A stretch of 64,000 bases of DNA from Pseudomonas deceptionensis (GTDB lineage: Bacteria > Pseudomonadota > Gammaproteobacteria > Pseudomonadales > Pseudomonadaceae), in the NCBI RefSeq assembly GCF_900106095.1, contig NZ_FNUD01000002.1, positions 3,555,501-3,619,500 of the forward strand, given 5' to 3'. Position numbers and translations under genes: made by a program. This document shows positions 18,349 to 26,942 of this stretch, piece by piece. The notes beneath the pieces were generated by a model, which was not told where the DNA came from, did not search any database, and saw only the letters and a list, made by a program, of their open reading frames with translations. Positions within the stretch are counted from its first letter, which is position 1, and each line of letters begins with the position of its first letter.

Positions 18349-19437
18349 ATGCACATCAACTCGGTTTCCCTTGCGGTAATGCTCGCAGCGTTTTCGACAG
18401 TCAGCCATGCGGACGAGAGCGTCAATATCTCCAACTGGAACGGCTATATCGCCGACGACACCCTGACCACGTTCACCAAGGAAACGGGGATCAAGGCCAC
18501 CTACGACATTCATGACAGCAACGAAGTGCTGGAGTCCAAGTTGATGACCGGCAATACCGGTTATGACGTGGTCAGCCCTTCGAACCACTTTCTGTCCCGA
18601 CTGATCAAGGCCGGCGCCATCCAGAAGCTGGACAGGAGCCAGTTGCCCAACTGGAAAAACCTCGACCCGGTTCTGATGAAAAAACTGGAAGTGAACGACC
18701 CCGGCAACCAGTATGGCTACCCCTACATGTGGGGCACCGCGGGGATTGGTTACAACGTCGAGAAGATCAAGGCGATCTTCGGCACTACCGATGTCACTCA
18801 GTCCTGGAGCCTGTTTTTTGATGAAGAGAACATCAAAAAACTCAGCCAGTGCGGGGTCGCGATCATCGACAACCCGACCCAGGTACTGCCGATCACCCTC
18901 AACTACCTGGGTTTGCCGCACCACAGCCACGACCCGGAAGACTACAAGAAAGCCGAGCAGGCACTGCTGAAAATCCGGCCTTATGTTCAGTACTTCCACG
19001 CGTCCAAATACATCAGCGATCTGGCCAACGGCAATATCTGTGCAGTGATCGGTTTTAACGGTGACGTGGTGCAGGCAGCGGCCAGTGCCAAAGAAGCCAA
19101 GAACGGGATCAATATCGCTTATTCGATTCCCAAGGAAGGCTCGACGCTGTGGCTCGACATGGTGGTGATGCCCAAAGGCGCGCCCCATGAAAAGAACGCC
19201 TACACCTACATGAACTACCTGCTGACGCCGCAAGTGATCGCCAATATCAGCAACCATATCCACTACGCCAACCCCAACCTGGCGGCGGACGCCGAACTGT
19301 CGCCGGAAGTGAAGCAAGACCCGGCGATTTACCCGTCAAAAGAGGTGGTGGATACGCTGTTCACCGTAGAAGACCTGCCCGCCAAAATCGCACGCCTGAG
19401 CACCCGCTTGTGGACCAAGCTTAAAACCAACACCTGA
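18349..19437 (+). CDS. Polyamine-type ABC transporter periplasmic binding protein (PotF/SpuD family)
   Basis: 362 residues with a signal peptide (cleavage after SHA, about residue 21) and the PotF/SpuD signature ESVNISNWNGYIADDTL, GYDVVSPSNHFLSRLIKAGAI and YPYMWGTAGIGYN. These proteins bind putrescine or spermidine in the periplasm. I chose ATG 18349 because AAGGTGA is six bases upstream; a TTG two codons earlier is less likely. No permease or ATPase gene follows, so it must use a transporter elsewhere or act as a sensor. Co-directional with the oxidase 50 bp upstream, probably one operon. Confidence 0.88.
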   Translation: MHINSVSLAVMLAAFSTVSHADESVNISNWNGYIADDTLTTFTKETGIKATYDIHDSNEVLESKLMTGNTGYDVVSPSNHFLSRLIKAGAIQKLDRSQLPNWKNLDPVLMKKLEVNDPGNQYGYPYMWGTAGIGYNVEKIKAIFGTTDVTQSWSLFFDEENIKKLSQCGVAIIDNPTQVLPITLNYLGLPHHSHDPEDYKKAEQALLKIRPYVQYFHASKYISDLANGNICAVIGFNGDVVQAAASAKEAKNGINIAYSIPKEGSTLWLDMVVMPKGAPHEKNAYTYMNYLLTPQVIANISNHIHYANPNLAADAELSPEVKQDPAIYPSKEVVDTLFTVEDLPAKIARLSTRLWTKLKTNT

Positions 19438-19478
19438 TAACCAGGCCTCTCTGGCCGCAGGAGCTGCCGAGGGTGGCT

Positions 19479-20441
19479 CTACAACAAAAACCGGTCTGTC
19501 ACATTGCGCCGCTCATTGTCATCACGCACGTCATAGCTGACGGTGGTGGCAATGTTGGCGTGGTGGGCCAGTTTTTGTGCGATGGACACGTCGTACTCTT
19601 CAATCACGCGGGTGATGAACGAGCGCCGGAAGTCGTGGGGCATGATGTCGACCCCTACCTGCTTGCCCCGCTGCTTGGCGATGTAGTAGATCGCATGTTT
19701 GGTAATGCGCTCGCGGGTGATGTGGTTGCCGCGACGGATGCGGTTGAACAGGAACGCGTCATCACCCACACCTTCCGGCAGGTTCTCCCGGCGAAACGCC
19801 AGCCACGCGTCGAGTTTTTCAAAGGCCCAGGCCGGGGCGAACTTGATCAGTTCCTTATTGCCCTTGCCCAGCACCTGCAAGCTGCGCTGTTCGGCATCGA
19901 TCTGGCAAAGGTCCATGTTCACCGACTCGGACTTGCGCATCCCGGAGCCATACAGAATCGCAATGATCGCCGCATCCCTGAGCCCTTGTGGCCGTGGGTC
20001 TGCCGCACAGACATCCATCAATTCGCGAATCAGGTTACGCCGCAGGTTGCGCCCCTTGATCAGACGCGAGCCCCCGCCCGCCTTCACCGCACGCACCTTG
20101 AGCAAATGATCCTGGGTGATCAGGTTTTGCTGCCAGGCCTGGTTCATCACCCCGCGAATGGCATTGACGTACAGCGACGAGGTATTGGGCGCATAACCGT
20201 CCTCGCGCAACGCAGCTACCAGCGCCGTGATGTGCCCGGGTTGCAAGTGATGCCAGGGGAATTCATCGATCGCGACATCTTCAACGCCCAGCCGATCTGC
20301 CGCGTCCTGCAAGACATAACGCATGGTCTGGCGGCTGGACGGCGCAAGGCGCTGAAGGTAAAGCGCCACAGGGGCTTGAACCTGATTTAACTCAATGGCT
20401 GAAACCAGCGTTACTGCAGGGTCAATAGTCGACAAAACCAA
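19479..20441 (-). CDS. Tyrosine recombinase/site-specific integrase, intact
   Basis: 320 residues: N-terminal SAM-like core-binding domain (about 20-120) and a C-terminal catalytic domain with every key residue visible: Arg in LYGSGMRKSE, Lys in LGKGNKELI, His-Arg in MPHDFRRSF, His in KLAHHANIATTVSY and its tyrosine. No recognised partner integrase, phage gene, tRNA gene or attachment repeat lies next to it, and G+C resembles the neighbours. It may be a settled chromosomal recombinase rather than part of a live element. It is convergent with the binding-protein gene (41 bp gap) and lies about 11 kb from dif, but it is not XerC or XerD by sequence. Confidence 0.88.
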   Translation of the reverse strand: MVLSTIDPAVTLVSAIELNQVQAPVALYLQRLAPSSRQTMRYVLQDAADRLGVEDVAIDEFPWHHLQPGHITALVAALREDGYAPNTSSLYVNAIRGVMNQAWQQNLITQDHLLKVRAVKAGGGSRLIKGRNLRRNLIRELMDVCAADPRPQGLRDAAIIAILYGSGMRKSESVNMDLCQIDAEQRSLQVLGKGNKELIKFAPAWAFEKLDAWLAFRRENLPEGVGDDAFLFNRIRRGNHITRERITKHAIYYIAKQRGKQVGVDIMPHDFRRSFITRVIEEYDVSIAQKLAHHANIATTVSYDVRDDNERRNVTDRFLL

Positions 20442-20512
20442 TCTCGTACGGGCTGAAACACACCGTAATATAACCCATAGTCATGTTTCGCCCGTGTACT
20501 TATAGCGATTTG

Positions 20513-21148
20513 CTAGCGCTCAAACCCCCGCGCCAGCATCAGGGCCACACCCAGCAGCATCAGCGCCGTAGCCCTTTGCAGCAACACCTGGCGCGACGGG
20601 CTTTGCAGCACCCGGCGAATGCGCTGCCCGAAGTAGCAATACAGGCAGCCGCTGGCGAACTGCAACAACAAAAAGGCCAGCCCCAGCACCACCAGATCCT
20701 GCGCCCGGGTAGCACTGCCCTGCCCGGCGAACTGCGGGAACACGGCACTGAACATGACAATGGTCTTGGGGTTGGAAAAGCCGGTGAGCAGGCCCTTGCC
20801 AAAACGGCCCTTGAAACCGCTGTCCAGGGTTGCAGTGCGATCCAGCGCCAGCCCTTTGCTGTTCCATTGCCGATACGCCAGATACAGCAGATAGGCCACG
20901 CCGACGTACTGAAGTGCGCGACTGATCAACGGATTACCCTTGATCAGCTCGGCAAATCCCACGGCAAAAATCAGAATCGACACCAGATACGCCGCACTGG
21001 CGCCCAGTTGCACCGGCATGGAGCGCTTCAAGCCTTCCTGCATGCCGAATCCCATCAGCAGCAGGGTCATAGGCCCGGGGCTGAAGGTCATGGTGGCGCA
21101 GAAGATCAGAAAATAAGAAAAGGAAACGAGTGTCAGTTGTGTGGCCAT
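20513..21148 (-). CDS. LysE/RhtB-family amino acid exporter
   Basis: 211 residues with six predicted membrane segments. The LysE signature is clear: FSPGPMTLLLMGFGMQEG in the first loop, and GLLTGFSNPKTIVMFSAVFPQF near the middle. Inner-membrane efflux of amino acids or related metabolites. Divergent from a MocR-type regulator across 147 bp; the gap holds GntR/MocR-like repeats (21247-21282), so the exporter is the probable target of that regulator. Substrate not deducible. Confidence 0.9.
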   Translation of the reverse strand: MATQLTLVSFSYFLIFCATMTFSPGPMTLLLMGFGMQEGLKRSMPVQLGASAAYLVSILIFAVGFAELIKGNPLISRALQYVGVAYLLYLAYRQWNSKGLALDRTATLDSGFKGRFGKGLLTGFSNPKTIVMFSAVFPQFAGQGSATRAQDLVVLGLAFLLLQFASGCLYCYFGQRIRRVLQSPSRQVLLQRATALMLLGVALMLARGFER

Positions 21149-21246
21149 TGCGAAGGTTGCATCCCTAAATCAGCGCTCGAACCTGTGCGAGCGACGCGCC
21201 AGTCTAGGCAGGAGGCATCTGGATGGGCAGATGAACCCCCTGCGAA

Positions 21247-21282
21247 CTTTACCGACCTTTACTGGTAGCATGACCGGTAAAG
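21247..21282. promoter_or_regulatory. Candidate MocR operator (two direct and one inverted repeat)
   Basis: CTTTACCGAC (21247-21256) and CTTTACTGGT (21257-21266) are in direct order; ACCGGTAAAG (21273-21282) is the inverse of the second. They end 13 bp before the MocR start, which suits autorepression and control of the divergent LysE gene. Confidence 0.55.
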
Positions 21283-21295
21283 TACGAGGCCCTGC

Positions 21296-22699
21296 ATGCA
21301 CCTACCTACCGTTTCGTTCCAACCGGGCATTTCCAAGGTCCAGCAGATTGTTGATGCATTGGGCCAGGCCATTGATCAGGGCCTGTTCGGCGCTGGCAGC
21401 AAATTGCCCTCTGCCCGGGTCATGACCCAACACTGGGGCGTCAGCAAGTTCACTCTGATTGAGGCGCTGGATCGCTTGCGCGGGCAAGGCCGGATTACCT
21501 CCAGTCAGGGGCTGGGTTACTTTGTTGCGTCTAAAACACCCCCTGCCAGGCGCGCCATGGGTCTTGACCTGTTGCCGCAGGATTTGAGCAGCGTTTTGCG
21601 CCGTTCACTGACCGGCGCCAGCGGCGCCTTGCGTCCCGGTAGCGGGCATTTGCCTGAAAGCTGGCTGGAGCCCAGCGCCATTCGCGCCACTGTGCGCCAG
21701 CTCAGTCGCTCGCCAGCCTTGCGCCTGACCGGCTATGGCGACCCTGCGGGCTATGTGCCATTGCGTCTGGCATTGCAGCAGAAGCTGTTGAGCCAGGGAC
21801 TGGATGTCGGCATCGAGCAGATCATTACGACGGCCAATACCGTGCAGGCACTGGACATGCTGCTGCGCCTGCGGGTGCGACCCGGCGATACGGTGCTGCT
21901 GGACATGCCGTGCTATTTCAACTTTCACGCCAACCTGGCCTTGCACGGCGTGCATGTCGTGACGCTGGAGCGCACCGCTCAAGGGCTTGACCTGCACGCA
22001 CTGGAAAACCTGTTTATCCAGCACCGGCCGACGCTGTACCTGACCACCGGCCTGTTGCATAACCCGACCGGCCATTCTTTTACACCGAGCCAGGCATACG
22101 GGCTGCTGGAACTGGCCAAGCGTCATGAGTGCTCGATCATCGAAGACGATCTCTACGGTGACCTTCACCCCGAGCCGCCACCGCGACTGGTGGCGCTGGC
22201 GGGCCTGGAGCAAGTGACCTACCTGAGCGGCTTCTCCAAAACCCTCAGTGCCAACCTGCGGGTGAGTTTTGTGGTGGCCTCGCCGCAAATGGCGGCCGAA
22301 CTGACCCAGATGAAGTTGATGTGCGGCGGGATCACCTCGGAAATGCTCGAACAGGTGGTGTGCTCAATGCTCAACGACGGCACCTACCACAAGCACCGAA
22401 AGCGCGTGGTGCAAGGGCTGCTGGCCAGTGGTGCGCGGGTAGCCGGCTGGCTGCAGGGGCTGGGCTTCACGTTGAGCGTGCCCTATGTGGGCGGCATGTT
22501 TATCTGGGCCACCCTGCCTGCCGGGCTCGACGCCGAAACACTGGCGCAACAGGCACTTGCCCGGGGCCTGGTGCACGCGCCGGGAGTGCTGTTCGGTTTT
22601 GACCCCGAACTGCGCCGCTGCATGCGCTTCAACGTGGCCCATACCGACACACCTGCTGTCATGGCGGCCGTCGAAGCGTTACTGGCTAACGCAGCCTGA
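21296..22699 (+). CDS. MocR-type regulator (GntR DNA-binding domain fused to aminotransferase fold)
   Basis: 467 residues. A winged helix GntR domain (about 1-75: AIDQGLFGAGSKLPSARVM, then WGVSKFTLIEALDRLRGQG) is fused to a fold-type I aminotransferase domain (about 95-465). PLP-site features are visible: NPTGHSFT, IIEDDLYGDL and the lysine region YLSGFSKTLSANLRVSF. MocR proteins sense PLP-linked amino compounds and regulate a neighbouring transporter or enzyme; the divergent LysE exporter is the likely target. The stop overlaps the convergent response regulator end by 14 bp. Confidence 0.9.
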   Translation: MHLPTVSFQPGISKVQQIVDALGQAIDQGLFGAGSKLPSARVMTQHWGVSKFTLIEALDRLRGQGRITSSQGLGYFVASKTPPARRAMGLDLLPQDLSSVLRRSLTGASGALRPGSGHLPESWLEPSAIRATVRQLSRSPALRLTGYGDPAGYVPLRLALQQKLLSQGLDVGIEQIITTANTVQALDMLLRLRVRPGDTVLLDMPCYFNFHANLALHGVHVVTLERTAQGLDLHALENLFIQHRPTLYLTTGLLHNPTGHSFTPSQAYGLLELAKRHECSIIEDDLYGDLHPEPPPRLVALAGLEQVTYLSGFSKTLSANLRVSFVVASPQMAAELTQMKLMCGGITSEMLEQVVCSMLNDGTYHKHRKRVVQGLLASGARVAGWLQGLGFTLSVPYVGGMFIWATLPAGLDAETLAQQALARGLVHAPGVLFGFDPELRRCMRFNVAHTDTPAVMAAVEALLANAA

Positions 22700-23309
22700 G
22701 CGGGTCCACCAGCCCGGCCGCAATGGCCATGCCCACCAGATCCGGCAAATGCTGCGCCTGCATGCGCTTCATGACCCGGGAGCGATACAGGTCGATGGTT
22801 TTGGGGCTTACCGCCAGTTGCTCTGCAATTTCCCGGGTGGTGTAGCCCTTGACCAGGGGCAGGAACACATCCCGCTCACGGGGTGTCAGGCTCTGCAGCC
22901 GTGCTTCGAGTTGAATCTGCTCCTGGCTGGCTGTTTGCTGCGCGGTCCCACCACTCAGAGCCTGTTGCACGCTATCGAGCAGCAGCTGCTGGTTGTAGGG
23001 TTTCTCGATAAAGTCATGGGCACCCGCCTTGAAGGCACGCACCACGATGGGCACATCGGCATGACCGCTGACAAAAATCACCGGCATCTTGATACCGCGT
23101 TCCTGCAACGCTTGTTGCACGTTGAGGCCGCCCATGGCCGGCATGCGCACATCCAGCACCACACAGGCGCTGAGCGCAGGGTCACAGGCATCCAGAAAGG
23201 CCTGGCCACTGGTAAAAGCCAGCGCATTCAGGCCCACGGATTCCAGTAACCAGACCGTCGAATCCAGCATGCCCTGATCGTCATCCACCACGTACACCAC
23301 AGTTGTCAT
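22686..23309 (-). CDS. LuxR/FixJ-type response regulator
   Basis: 207 residues: receiver domain with the acidic pocket VVDDDQ, phosphorylation site Asp53 (VVLDVRMP) and switch Lys in FIEKPYN, then a LuxR-type helix-turn-helix (LTPRERDVFLPLVKGYTTREIAEQLAVS region). ATG 23309 sits two bases after the kinase stop, so kinase and regulator are translated as one operon; the longer frame to 23360 overlaps the kinase. The pair is divergent from an acyl-CoA ligase/dehydrogenase operon. The same neighbourhood, as I recall it, surrounds the P. aeruginosa BfiS-BfiR pair (PA4196-PA4199); orthology is not proven here. Confidence 0.9.
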   Translation of the reverse strand: MTTVVYVVDDDQGMLDSTVWLLESVGLNALAFTSGQAFLDACDPALSACVVLDVRMPAMGGLNVQQALQERGIKMPVIFVSGHADVPIVVRAFKAGAHDFIEKPYNQQLLLDSVQQALSGGTAQQTASQEQIQLEARLQSLTPRERDVFLPLVKGYTTREIAEQLAVSPKTIDLYRSRVMKRMQAQHLPDLVGMAIAAGLVDPLRLR

Positions 23310-23311
23310 GT

Positions 23312-25114
23312 TTATTCTCTTGTTGGTTTGAGTGACCCCATCAGGGGCAAGCTGCAGCACATCAATAAACCTTCGGGCCGGGGCCGGGCCTCCAGTTCAC
23401 CGCCAAAGCCTTCGATGATGCTGCGGCTCATCGACAAGCCCAGCCCCAGGCCATCCACCTTGCTGGTGTAAAACGGCGTAAACAGCTGTTCAAGTTGCCC
23501 GGCACTCACGCCCGGCCCCTGATCCTGCACGCTGATGTGCAGCACCCCGGCCAGTGCTTGCGCCTGCAAGGTAATGCGTGAGGGCTGGCCCGGGTGTTGT
23601 TCGGTGTTGGCGTCGATGGCATTGCGCAACAAATTGAGCAGCACCTGCTCCAGCAGCACCCGGTCGGCATACACCGGCGCCAGCGTGTCCGGTAATTGCT
23701 GCTCGATGGTCACGTTGCGCTCACGGGCTTCCCACGCGCACAGGCTCACGGCCTGGCGTACCACCTCGCTGACATCCAGCGCTTGCAGGTTGCGTCGCCC
23801 CTTGCGCAAAAAGCTACGCAGCCGCTTGATCACTTCAGCGGCATGGTTGGCATGCAGGTTGATCCGTTCCAGCCCTTGAGCCACCCGCTCGACGGCCTCA
23901 GGGTTAGTGCCCAGGGTTTGCAGATAACGCTGGCTGGCGTTGGCGTAATTGACCACCGCCGCCAACGGTTGATTGATTTCGTGGGCAATGCCGGACGCCA
24001 GTTCACCCAAGGTGATCAGTCGCGCCGTGTGAGCCATCTCGTCCTGATGATGACGCTGCTGGGCTTCGCGCAATTCCCGTTCGCGCATGTCCCGGGCGAC
24101 CAGCGAGAAGAACCGCTCACCGGCCGTCGAGCGATGGGCCAGCAACAGTAGCGACACCGGGACCGAAGGCTCGCCGTTCACTGGCAACAGGCGGGTTTCA
24201 CTGCTCCACAAACCCTGCTGCTCGGCACTGCTCCAGCCGCTGGACTCCAGAATCGCCAGGGCCTGGGCGGGCAAAAATGCGCTCAGTTCGGGCATGCCCT
24301 GTTCGGGCAGCAAGCCGAGGATGCGGCGGGCGGCCGGGTTGAGGTAAGACACCCCGCCCGCCGGGTCAATAAACAACACCGGGTCCGGGTTGGCCTCTAC
24401 CACATCGGCCAGTCGCCGCTTGTTTTCTTCGGCCTGAATGCGCGCGGTGATATCCCGCGACACGCTGACCACTTCCACCACGGCCCCGGTATAGGTTTCA
24501 CGTATTGCCCGGCTGGCGGTTTCAAACCACAGGTAATGCCCCGCTTGATGGCGAATCCGATACGTCATGGTGTGATAGCCATCCAGCGCCAGCGCATCGC
24601 GGGCCTGGCGTACCACCTGCGCCAGGTCATGGGCATGAAACAGGCGCTGGGCCAATGTGCCCCGCAGGGTTTCGGGCCAATAGCCGAGCAAGGTCCAGGA
24701 AGCCGGGGACGCATCCAGAAAGCGCCCGTCAGGGGTGTGTCGGGAGATCAGGTCTGTGGTGTTTTCGGTAATCAGCCGGTACAGGCGCCGGGCCCTGGCC
24801 GCCTCTCGCCCCGCCAGTAATTCCGTGCTCGCCTCACGTGCGCGTGCCACAACGCACTGGCTGTCGGGGTCAGGGATCAGCGTCCACAGCCAGATCTGCT
24901 CGTTGCATTGCGCCTCTACCTGCTCAATGGCCCGGCCCTGTTGCAGGCAGGCACGGATCAGCTCGCGAAGATTGTTCGGCAACAACGTGCTGACGTGACT
25001 CAGCGGCTTGCCCGCCAGCAAAGCGGTCAACGCCCGGTTCGCCGTCTGCGCCAGCCCGTCTGCGTCGAGCACCACAGAGGGTTGGGGGTCATACGTCATC
25101 AAGGCAATCGGCAT
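23312..25114 (-). CDS. PAS-domain sensor histidine kinase
   Basis: 600 residues with no membrane segments, so cytoplasmic. An N-terminal PAS-like region (about 1-95), a PAS/PAC unit (about 105-215, DLISRHTPDGRFLDASPA) and another PAS (about 235-345, NPDPVLFIDPAGGVSYLNPA) precede a HisKA domain with phosphoacceptor His in ASGIAHEINQPLAAVVNYA and a HATPase domain with N box NLLRNAIDANTE and G boxes VQDQGPGVSAG and GLGLGLSMSRSII. This is the FixL/NtrB-type kinase class. It is followed at two bases by its response regulator and lies divergent from acyl-CoA metabolism genes; it may sense an acid or redox cue. AGGA precedes the ATG. Confidence 0.9.
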   Translation of the reverse strand: MPIALMTYDPQPSVVLDADGLAQTANRALTALLAGKPLSHVSTLLPNNLRELIRACLQQGRAIEQVEAQCNEQIWLWTLIPDPDSQCVVARAREASTELLAGREAARARRLYRLITENTTDLISRHTPDGRFLDASPASWTLLGYWPETLRGTLAQRLFHAHDLAQVVRQARDALALDGYHTMTYRIRHQAGHYLWFETASRAIRETYTGAVVEVVSVSRDITARIQAEENKRRLADVVEANPDPVLFIDPAGGVSYLNPAARRILGLLPEQGMPELSAFLPAQALAILESSGWSSAEQQGLWSSETRLLPVNGEPSVPVSLLLLAHRSTAGERFFSLVARDMRERELREAQQRHHQDEMAHTARLITLGELASGIAHEINQPLAAVVNYANASQRYLQTLGTNPEAVERVAQGLERINLHANHAAEVIKRLRSFLRKGRRNLQALDVSEVVRQAVSLCAWEARERNVTIEQQLPDTLAPVYADRVLLEQVLLNLLRNAIDANTEQHPGQPSRITLQAQALAGVLHISVQDQGPGVSAGQLEQLFTPFYTSKVDGLGLGLSMSRSIIEGFGGELEARPRPEGLLMCCSLPLMGSLKPTRE

Positions 25115-25286
25115 GGTGCATCCTGGCGTCAGGGGGCAAGGTTTTTCATATAGTACAACTACTATAGTGCTTAGGTATTACTTCCATATCAAACCCTGAG
25201 TGGGCTATAAGTCAGACCGGACATCAAACTGACCCGATCGCCACTGGCAGAACGGGCAGCCATAGAGCTAACAATCAGCCACCGGA

Positions 25287-26918
25287 ATGACCCTCATGTC
25301 GATTTTTGAACACGGCCTTGAGCCGTCTGCCGTAAACCATATTGCCCTGTCCCCCCTGAGCTTTATCGAACGTACCGCCAGCGTCTACCCCGATTACCCT
25401 GCGGTGATTCACGGTTCAATCCGCCGTACCTGGGCGCAGACCTACAGCCGTTGCCGCCGCCTGGCCTGTGCCCTGGCCGGGCGCGGGATTGGCAAGGGCG
25501 ACACCGTGGCGGTAATGCTGCCCAATATCCCGGCCATGCTGGAAGCGCATTTCGCGGTGCCCATGATCGGCGCGGTGCTCAATGCCCTCAACGTACGCCT
25601 GGACGCCGAAGCCATCGCCTTCATGCTCGCCCACGGTGAAGCCAAGGTGTTGATTGCCGACCGTGAATTCCATGACGTGATCCATGCCGCAGTCGCCATG
25701 CTTGACCATCCGCCGCTGATTATCGATGTCGATGACCCGGAGTACGGTGAAGGCCAGCCGGTCAGCGCGCTGGATTATGAAGCGGTGCTGGCTGAAGGCG
25801 ACCCCGAGTACGACTGGCAGTGGCCAGCAGATGAGTGGCAGGCCATTGCGCTCAACTACACCTCTGGCACCACGGGCAACCCCAAGGGTGTGGTGTACCA
25901 CCATCGCGGTGCTTACCTCAATTCCCTGGGCAACCAGATGGTCTGGGCCATTGGCAACCATCCGGTGTACCTGTGGACCTTGCCGATGTTCCACTGCAAC
26001 GGCTGGTGCTACCCGTGGATCATCACCGCCCTGGCCGGCGTGCATGTGTTTTTGCGCCGGGTTGATCCGCAAAAGATCCTTAACCTGATCCGCGAGCATC
26101 AGGTCACCCACTTGTGCGGCGCCCCGATTGTGCTCAACGCGCTGGTCAACATGCCAGAGTCGGCCAAGGCCGCGATCGACCACCCGGTACATGCGATGGT
26201 CGCCGGCGCTGCGCCTCCGGCCAAAGTGATTGGCGCCGTTGAAGAAATGGGCATCAAGGTGACCCATGTGTATGGCCTCACCGAGGTGTATGGCCCGGTA
26301 ACTATCTGTGCCTGGCATGACAAGTGGGATGAGCAGCCGCTGGCCGAACGCGCACAGATCAAATCCCGACAGGGCGTGCGCTACCCCACGCTGGAAGGCG
26401 TGATGGTGGCCGACCCGAAAACCATGATCCCCACCCCCCGTGACGGTGAAACCATGGGCGAGATTTTCATGCGCGGCAACACGGTGATGAAGGGCTACCT
26501 GAAGAACCCCAGCGCCACGGCCGAAGCTTTCGAGGGCGGCTGGTTCCATACCGGCGACCTGGCTGTGTGCCACCCGGACGGCTACGTCGAGATTCGCGAC
26601 CGCCTCAAGGACATCATCATTTCCGGTGGCGAGAACATCTCCACCATTGAGGTTGAAGGCGTGCTGTATCGCCACCCCGGCGTCATGGAAGCCGCAGTGG
26701 TAGCCCGCCCGGATGAGAAATGGGGCGAAACCCCCTGTGCGTTCATTACCCTCAAGGCCGATCACCAGCAGGTGCGCGAGGTGGAAATCATCGCCTTTTG
26801 CCGCGAACACCTGGCCGGCTTCAAGGTCCCGCGCACCGTGGTCTTCACCCTGCTGCCCAAGACCTCGACGGGAAAGGTCCAGAAGTACGTGCTGCGCGAC
26901 ATGGCCAAAGCCTTGTAA
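25287..26918 (+). CDS. AMP-forming acyl-CoA ligase (AlkK/DmdB-like)
   Basis: 543 residues. The AMP-binding signature YTSGTTGNPKGVVYHH (about 190-205) is intact, as are YGLTEVYG, GWFHTGDLA, RLKDIIISGGENIS and the C-terminal catalytic lysine region LPKTSTGKVQKY. It activates a fatty or methylthio-fatty acid to its CoA ester. Together with the downstream dehydrogenase it matches the pairing of medium-chain acyl-CoA ligase and DmdC-type dehydrogenase seen in 3-methylmercaptopropionate and medium-chain acid catabolism. ATG at 25287 used; a second ATG three codons later is possible. A two-component system is divergent upstream. Confidence 0.9.
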   Translation: MTLMSIFEHGLEPSAVNHIALSPLSFIERTASVYPDYPAVIHGSIRRTWAQTYSRCRRLACALAGRGIGKGDTVAVMLPNIPAMLEAHFAVPMIGAVLNALNVRLDAEAIAFMLAHGEAKVLIADREFHDVIHAAVAMLDHPPLIIDVDDPEYGEGQPVSALDYEAVLAEGDPEYDWQWPADEWQAIALNYTSGTTGNPKGVVYHHRGAYLNSLGNQMVWAIGNHPVYLWTLPMFHCNGWCYPWIITALAGVHVFLRRVDPQKILNLIREHQVTHLCGAPIVLNALVNMPESAKAAIDHPVHAMVAGAAPPAKVIGAVEEMGIKVTHVYGLTEVYGPVTICAWHDKWDEQPLAERAQIKSRQGVRYPTLEGVMVADPKTMIPTPRDGETMGEIFMRGNTVMKGYLKNPSATAEAFEGGWFHTGDLAVCHPDGYVEIRDRLKDIIISGGENISTIEVEGVLYRHPGVMEAAVVARPDEKWGETPCAFITLKADHQQVREVEIIAFCREHLAGFKVPRTVVFTLLPKTSTGKVQKYVLRDMAKAL

Positions 26919-26942
26919 CCACTACCCTCGAGGTTTTTTGTA

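Noticed and set aside
19473..20390. 305-codon plus-strand frame opposite the integrase
   Set aside because: The minus strand encodes a recombinase with all catalytic motifs; the opposite frame has none.
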